Shown here in pieces: positions 59,722 to 64,000 of a DNA stretch of 64,000 bases (positions are counted from its first letter, which is position 1; every line of letters starts with the position of its first letter). The notes below the pieces were generated by a model. That model was not told where the DNA came from and did not search any database. It saw nothing but the letters and a program-made list of their open reading frames with translations. Both the position numbers and the translations under genes were made by a program. Origin of the DNA: Eubacterium sp. (GTDB taxonomy: Bacteria; Bacillota; Clostridia; Peptostreptococcales; Anaerovoracaceae); the NCBI GenBank assembly GCA_017533915.1, contig JAFWHX010000017.1, positions 1-64,000 on the forward strand, read 5' to 3'.

Positions 59722-60516
59722 GTGAATATAATAATCACTATAATTGCAGTAATAGTTTTCTTCATCGTACTCATCGTGCCTCACGAGTTTGGACACTTCA
59801 TAACAGCAAAGATTCTCGGCGTGAAGGTGAACGAATTCGCTTTCGGGATGGGTCCGGCCATCCTGCAGAAGCAGGGCGAGGAGACTCTTTATTCCGTCAG
59901 GATATTCCCGATAGGCGGATACTGCGCGCTTGAAGGTGAGAACGAAGACACCGGAGACCCCAGGGCTTTCAACAGCAAGCCTGGCTGGGTAAAGATAATC
60001 ATTTTGTCAGCAGGAGTGATCATGAATGTCGTCACAGCTTTTCTGATCATGTTTTTCCTGCTGGTATTTGTGAGACTTACAAATATGGACAGCCTGCCGG
60101 AAGACATGGGGGTGCTTCAGGTCATTGCCCAGTCTGTACTTGACGGAGCAGCGACAGTCGGCAAAATGGGTCTTCTTATAGTTGACAGTCTTAAGCAGCT
60201 CTTCACAGGTGGAGCTTCGATGGACGATCTTTCAGGACCGGTAGGGATCGTGACCGCAGTGAATGAGTCGGCTTCACAGGGCATAACGTACTATCTGGTA
60301 TTTACAGCGATAATGTGCGTGAACCTTGCGGTGATCAATATACTGCCTCTTCCGGCGCTCGACGGCGGAAGGATACTGTTTGTGATCATACGTAAAGTCA
60401 CAGGTAAGATGATCACTGACGAGCTCGAGTCGCGTATCCACATGATAGGGATGGCGCTCCTGCTCCTGCTTATAATAATGATAACGTTCAAGGACGTCGG
60501 AACGCTTTTCAGGTGA
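59722..60516 (+). CDS. rseP: RseP-type site-2 membrane protease lacking the PDZ region
   Basis: 264 residues from GTG 59722, after AAGG. The zinc motif HEFGH (21-25) lies in the first membrane helix, and LPLPALDGGRI in a late one gives the metal-binding Asp. SGPVGIV is also present. After the second membrane helix (about 92-115) the chain goes directly to GVLQVIAQSVLDGAATVG and then LSGPVGI, so the roughly 75-residue PDZ domain present in most RseP/RasP proteins is absent. The enzyme would cut anti-sigma factors or leftover signal peptides within the membrane. Confidence 0.9.
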   Translation: MNIIITIIAVIVFFIVLIVPHEFGHFITAKILGVKVNEFAFGMGPAILQKQGEETLYSVRIFPIGGYCALEGENEDTGDPRAFNSKPGWVKIIILSAGVIMNVVTAFLIMFFLLVFVRLTNMDSLPEDMGVLQVIAQSVLDGAATVGKMGLLIVDSLKQLFTGGASMDDLSGPVGIVTAVNESASQGITYYLVFTAIMCVNLAVINILPLPALDGGRILFVIIRKVTGKMITDELESRIHMIGMALLLLLIIMITFKDVGTLFR

Positions 60517-60612
60517 TTCCGTGGCTTTAAGACAAAGCTTCAGCAGAGATATCGCAACACGACGCTGTTTTGATCATCTTAGCCAGAAGCTTCCGAACAG
60601 AAGGAGAATACA

Positions 60613-61677
60613 ATGTCGGATAAGGTTTTGATCCGCGACATAGCGGTCGGAGGCGGCGCTCCAGTGTCGATCCAGTCGATGACTAACGTCGACTCGCGTG
60701 ATGAAGAAGCTTTGATGAGGCAGATCAGAGAGCTTGAGGATGCGGGATGTGAGATCATAAGGATCTCTGTGCCGGATATGGACGCGCTGGACACATTCAG
60801 GGAGGTCAGGAAGAAGACCGAATCACCGCTCGTAGCAGACATCCATTTTGATTACAGGCTCGCGGTCGGGTCGATAGAAGCAGGCGCAGACAAAGTCCGC
60901 ATAAACCCGGGAAACATCGGCTCGCCGGAACGTGTGAAGGCCGTGGTAGACGCTGCGAAGGCAGCGCGCATACCGATAAGGGTGGGCGTCAACTCGGGAT
61001 CGCTGGAAAAAGACATCCTGGAAAAGTACGGCCGCGTCACGGCGGAGGCACTCGCTGAGAGCGCGCTCAGAAACGTGAAGATGCTGGAGGACATGGACTT
61101 TGGCGATATCGTGATCTCGATCAAATCCTCTGACGTCAGGATGACATACGATGCGTATAAGATCGCGGCGTCAAAAACGACTCATCCGTTCCACGTTGGA
61201 ATAACCGAGGCGGGGACGCTGAAACGCGGGCAGGTCAAATCAGCTACAGGGATCGGAGCGCTTCTCCTTGCAGGAATAGGCGATACGATAAGAGTATCGC
61301 TCACATCAGACCCAGTGAACGAAGTGTACTTTGCGCAGGACATCCTGGAAGCTATAGGCTTCCGTGAGCCGGCGTTCGACATAGTGTCATGCCCTACATG
61401 CGGCAGGACAAAAATAGATCTGGGGCCGCTGGTCGACGATGTCGAGCAGCGCCTGAACAGCCTGAGGGCAGAAGAAGACCTTCCAAAAGGCCTCAAGATA
61501 GCAGTGATGGGCTGTGTCGTGAACGGGCCTGGAGAAGCACGCGAAGCTGACTTCGGCATCTGCGGCGGCGACAAACAGGGCCTGATAATCAGAAAAGGCG
61601 AAGTTATAAAGAAAGTAGAAGAATCCGCGCTGGCGGATGAGCTCATTCGTGTTATACGCGCAGAGTACAGCAGGTAG
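60613..61677 (+). CDS. ispG: 4-hydroxy-3-methylbut-2-enyl diphosphate synthase (IspG/GcpE)
   Basis: 354 residues, the short bacterial form. Iron-sulfur enzyme of the MEP isoprenoid route. SIQSMTNVDSRDEEALMRQI opens the barrel. CPTCGRTKIDLGPLV supplies two cluster cysteines and VMGCVVNGPGEAREADFGICGG the third. GAAGGAG precedes the ATG. Confidence 0.96.
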   Translation: MSDKVLIRDIAVGGGAPVSIQSMTNVDSRDEEALMRQIRELEDAGCEIIRISVPDMDALDTFREVRKKTESPLVADIHFDYRLAVGSIEAGADKVRINPGNIGSPERVKAVVDAAKAARIPIRVGVNSGSLEKDILEKYGRVTAEALAESALRNVKMLEDMDFGDIVISIKSSDVRMTYDAYKIAASKTTHPFHVGITEAGTLKRGQVKSATGIGALLLAGIGDTIRVSLTSDPVNEVYFAQDILEAIGFREPAFDIVSCPTCGRTKIDLGPLVDDVEQRLNSLRAEEDLPKGLKIAVMGCVVNGPGEAREADFGICGGDKQGLIIRKGEVIKKVEESALADELIRVIRAEYSR

Positions 61678-61715
61678 CTTGCACAGGCATACAAGACGGG
61701 CATATAGGAGTTGTA

Positions 61716-64000
61716 ATGGAGAACCTGGAGATAATCCTGAAAAACTGTATATCTGAAGAATCATACGGCGGCAGCGTCGAGGCATTTTACCTTAAGCCGG
61801 CTGCGGCAGTAATGAGCCCGGATGGAGTGCTGAAGATCGCTCTAAGGGCTGATTTTGTTGTGTCCAGGGATGATGAGGAGCGTATGTGCGCGAAGATCTG
61901 TGAGGTCGTCCCGCATGTTACAGGCGTTCGCATCAGGTATATCTATGACGCGGAGCATATGGCGCAGGAGCCGGCGGAGATAGTCAGGCTCTATGCGGCG
62001 AGATGTACGGCGGGACTTCCGCCTATCGTAAGGAATGCGGTAGTTCAGGACAGTATCACGCTTGAAGACGGTGCATGCATCATCAAAGTCATCGGCGGTG
62101 TTTCGCTGGACGAGGTCAATAGAGTATTTGCAGCCAGGATAAAAGACAAGCTGCATGAGAAGTTCGGCATGGATTATGATGTCAGGTTCGAGCACGATCA
62201 TGAAGCGAGAGATGAGATAAAGAAGCATATCGAGCTCTCTAATGAAGAGCTCGCCAAGATAGCTGAGGAAGACGCTGCGAAAGCTGAAGCCGAGAGAGCA
62301 GATCTGCCGGATCCGGGATATACAGGCCGCCGATATGGCGGTGGCTTTGACGGCGGAGAGAGCGCTGGAGGAAACGCCGGTGCGGCAAATGGAGGCTTTG
62401 ATGGCGGCACCGGAAAGGGCGGAGCAGCAGGGAAAAGCGCAAATGCCGGTGGAGAATCCGGTGGATATGGAGCCGGCGGCGGAAGAAGGCGTGGAACCAG
62501 GAATATATTCGGCGGAAAGATCACAGGCGCGCGTACCGCTATAAACGACCTCAGACCGGATATGGGCGAAGTCGTGATCGAGGGAACGATATTCCACATA
62601 GAGACACGGCCGATAAGAGAAGACCGGCTGCTCGTAATGATGCACATAACCGACAAGACAAATTCGACATGCGTCAAAGCTTTCCTCAAGAATGAGCAGT
62701 GGGAGAAGGACGGAAGCGCAGTGAAGGAAGGCGTGTACGTCATCTGCCGTGGAAAGACAGAATTCAACGTTTTTGATAATGAGATGGACGTGCTGCTCTC
62801 ACAGCTTCAGGTGAGCACTATGCCGATGAGAGAAGACACGTACGACGGCCCGCACCGGGTAGAACTTCACTGCCATACCAAGATGAGCGCGATGGATGGC
62901 CTGAACGAGCCCGACAAGATCGTGGAGACAGCTGCGAGATGGGGGCAGCCTGCAGTGGCTATAACAGACCACGGAGTTGTCCAGAGCTTCCCGGACGCGG
63001 CGAACACAGCTAAGAAACTGATAAAGAACGGCACCGACATAAAAGTCATCTACGGCATGGAAGGATATCTTCTCCCGGACGAAGAGATCATTAGGGAAAA
63101 CGGGATGACCGAGCCGAGCCTGATAAAAGAAGACGGTACGATAGACTACAAAGCCCGCCCGACGAACCACATCATCATCCTTGTCGCCACGCAGGAAGGA
63201 ATGATGAATCTCTATAAGCTCGTATCAATATCGCACCTGGATTATTTCTATAAAAAGCCTCGTATACCGCGTTCGGTACTGGAAAAGTATCGTAAAGGAC
63301 TTATCCTTGGTTCTGCATGTGAGGCAGGAGAACTGTTCCGGGCAGTAGAGGCAGGGGCTTCAGACGAGGAATTGGAACGGATCGCGGCATATTACGATTA
63401 TCTCGAGATACAGCCTGTTGTTAACAATAAGTTTCTTATCGAAAACGGCACAGCGAATGGGAATGAGGACCTTCAGAATTTCAACAGAAGGATAGTTGAG
63501 CTCGCTGACCGTATGGGAAAGCCTATCGTGGCGACGACAGACGCTCATTATGATGAGCCTGAGTCGGCGATATACAGAAATATCCTGCTTGCCGGCATGG
63601 GTTTCAAGGACGCAGCGAACGGACGCGGCCTGTATCTCAGGACGACGCAGGAGATGCTTGATGAGTTTGCTTATCTTGGCGAAGAAACAGCAAAGCGCGT
63701 AGTGATAGACAATACGATTTTGATCGCGGATATGATAGACGAAGGCATCAAGCCTGTGCCTGACGAGAAGTGCCCGCCGAGAATAAAAGGAGCAGAAGAG
63801 ACGCTCCGTACGACATGCATGGAGCGTGCTCACGAGATCTACGGAGACCCGCTGCCGGAAGAGATCGGCAGCCGGCTTGAGACAGAGTTAAATGCGATCA
63901 TCAACAATGGATACGCAGTCATGTACGTATCTGCTCAGATGCTCGTGCACAAATCGCTTTCTGACGGATATCTGGTAGGCTCCAGAGGATCTGTGGGGTC
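61716..64000 (+). CDS. polC: PolC-type DNA polymerase III alpha subunit, N-terminal part, without inserted exonuclease
   Basis: The frame starts at ATG 61716 (AGGAG five bases upstream) and leaves the window open, about 760 residues in. Order: N-terminal domain (1-190), an unusual Gly-rich linker (about 200-262), OB fold (FGGKITGARTAINDL, then GEVVIEGTIF), and PHP domain from about residue 382 (VELHCHTKMSAMDG, AITDHGVVQSFPDA, TTDAHYDEPES). In ordinary PolC a DnaQ-type exonuclease of about 170 residues interrupts the PHP domain right after the GMEGYL motif. Here GMEGYLLPDEE goes on directly to PTNHIIILVATQEG, with no DxE or other exonuclease motif. MLVHKSLSDGYLVGSRGSVG at the end is the polymerase core. 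Confidence 0.93.
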   Translation, partial: MENLEIILKNCISEESYGGSVEAFYLKPAAAVMSPDGVLKIALRADFVVSRDDEERMCAKICEVVPHVTGVRIRYIYDAEHMAQEPAEIVRLYAARCTAGLPPIVRNAVVQDSITLEDGACIIKVIGGVSLDEVNRVFAARIKDKLHEKFGMDYDVRFEHDHEARDEIKKHIELSNEELAKIAEEDAAKAEAERADLPDPGYTGRRYGGGFDGGESAGGNAGAANGGFDGGTGKGGAAGKSANAGGESGGYGAGGGRRRGTRNIFGGKITGARTAINDLRPDMGEVVIEGTIFHIETRPIREDRLLVMMHITDKTNSTCVKAFLKNEQWEKDGSAVKEGVYVICRGKTEFNVFDNEMDVLLSQLQVSTMPMREDTYDGPHRVELHCHTKMSAMDGLNEPDKIVETAARWGQPAVAITDHGVVQSFPDAANTAKKLIKNGTDIKVIYGMEGYLLPDEEIIRENGMTEPSLIKEDGTIDYKARPTNHIIILVATQEGMMNLYKLVSISHLDYFYKKPRIPRSVLEKYRKGLILGSACEAGELFRAVEAGASDEELERIAAYYDYLEIQPVVNNKFLIENGTANGNEDLQNFNRRIVELADRMGKPIVATTDAHYDEPESAIYRNILLAGMGFKDAANGRGLYLRTTQEMLDEFAYLGEETAKRVVIDNTILIADMIDEGIKPVPDEKCPPRIKGAEETLRTTCMERAHEIYGDPLPEEIGSRLETELNAIINNGYAVMYVSAQMLVHKSLSDGYLVGSRGSVG

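Overview
The window looks like chromosome of a low-to-mid GC Gram-positive anaerobe of the class Clostridia. The signs are rubredoxin, formate-tetrahydrofolate ligase with a folate cyclodeaminase, a PolC-type replicase, RbgA, the MBOAT/DHHW/DUF4358 surface acetylation set, strong AGGAGG-type ribosome binding sites and many ATA and AGA codons. A lineage near Eubacteriales Family XIII is my guess, not something the sequence proves. No phage, integrative element, intact insertion sequence or CRISPR array is visible.

Layout. 1-5000: 5S rRNA, tRNA-Glu, an exonuclease-like gene, a BioY biotin transporter, an arylsulfotransferase-like lipoprotein and tRNA-Leu, followed by large non-coding tandem repeats. 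5000-9850: proC, a Nudix hydrolase, a XerD-like recombinase with a degenerate active site, rplS, rbgA and rnhB. 9948-12423: fhs and a cyclodeaminase gene for one-carbon folate metabolism, then more tandem repeats. 13218-18764: an acetyltransferase facing a four-gene minus-strand cluster (SGNH hydrolase, DUF4358, MBOAT, DHHW) that probably O-acetylates a surface polymer. 19191-25342: ilvB-ilvN-ilvC-ilvD-argF for branched-chain amino acid and arginine synthesis. 25455-32912: a TetR regulator, a 3D-domain wall protein, two DUF4854 proteins, and an MMPL exporter paired with a YhgE/Pip-like protein behind a strong promoter with a long palindrome. 33047-39033: rubredoxin, a cytidylate-kinase-like protein, an ArsB/NhaD-type permease, a thioesterase, and a divergent LysR/NhaC pair. 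39359-46228: a DUF1858 protein, enolase, a TGS-less ThrRS and a CopA copper ATPase with a fused CopZ domain. 46465-54288: paired lipoproteins, RNase Z, a metallophosphoesterase and a large TetM-like GTPase fused to a YacP/Rae1-type NYN nuclease. 54320-64000: trxB, then a classical translation, envelope and isoprenoid operon (pyrH-frr-uppS-cdsA-dxr-rseP-ispG) running into polC, which is cut by the window end.

The most unusual items are variants of core machines. The TetM-like ribosomal GTPase is joined to a predicted A-site mRNA nuclease and may be expressed from a leaderless transcript. PolC lacks the inserted proofreading exonuclease. RseP lacks its PDZ region. CopA carries a C-terminal CopZ with its own internal ribosome binding site. 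XerD has lost two catalytic residues. ThrRS lacks the TGS domain. A second theme is local tandem duplication. At least eight unrelated intergenic arrays (unit lengths about 24, 24, 28, 31, 35, 40, 64 and 93 bp), in-gene repeats in proC and a metallophosphoesterase gene, and tandem paralogue pairs all occur within 64 kb.
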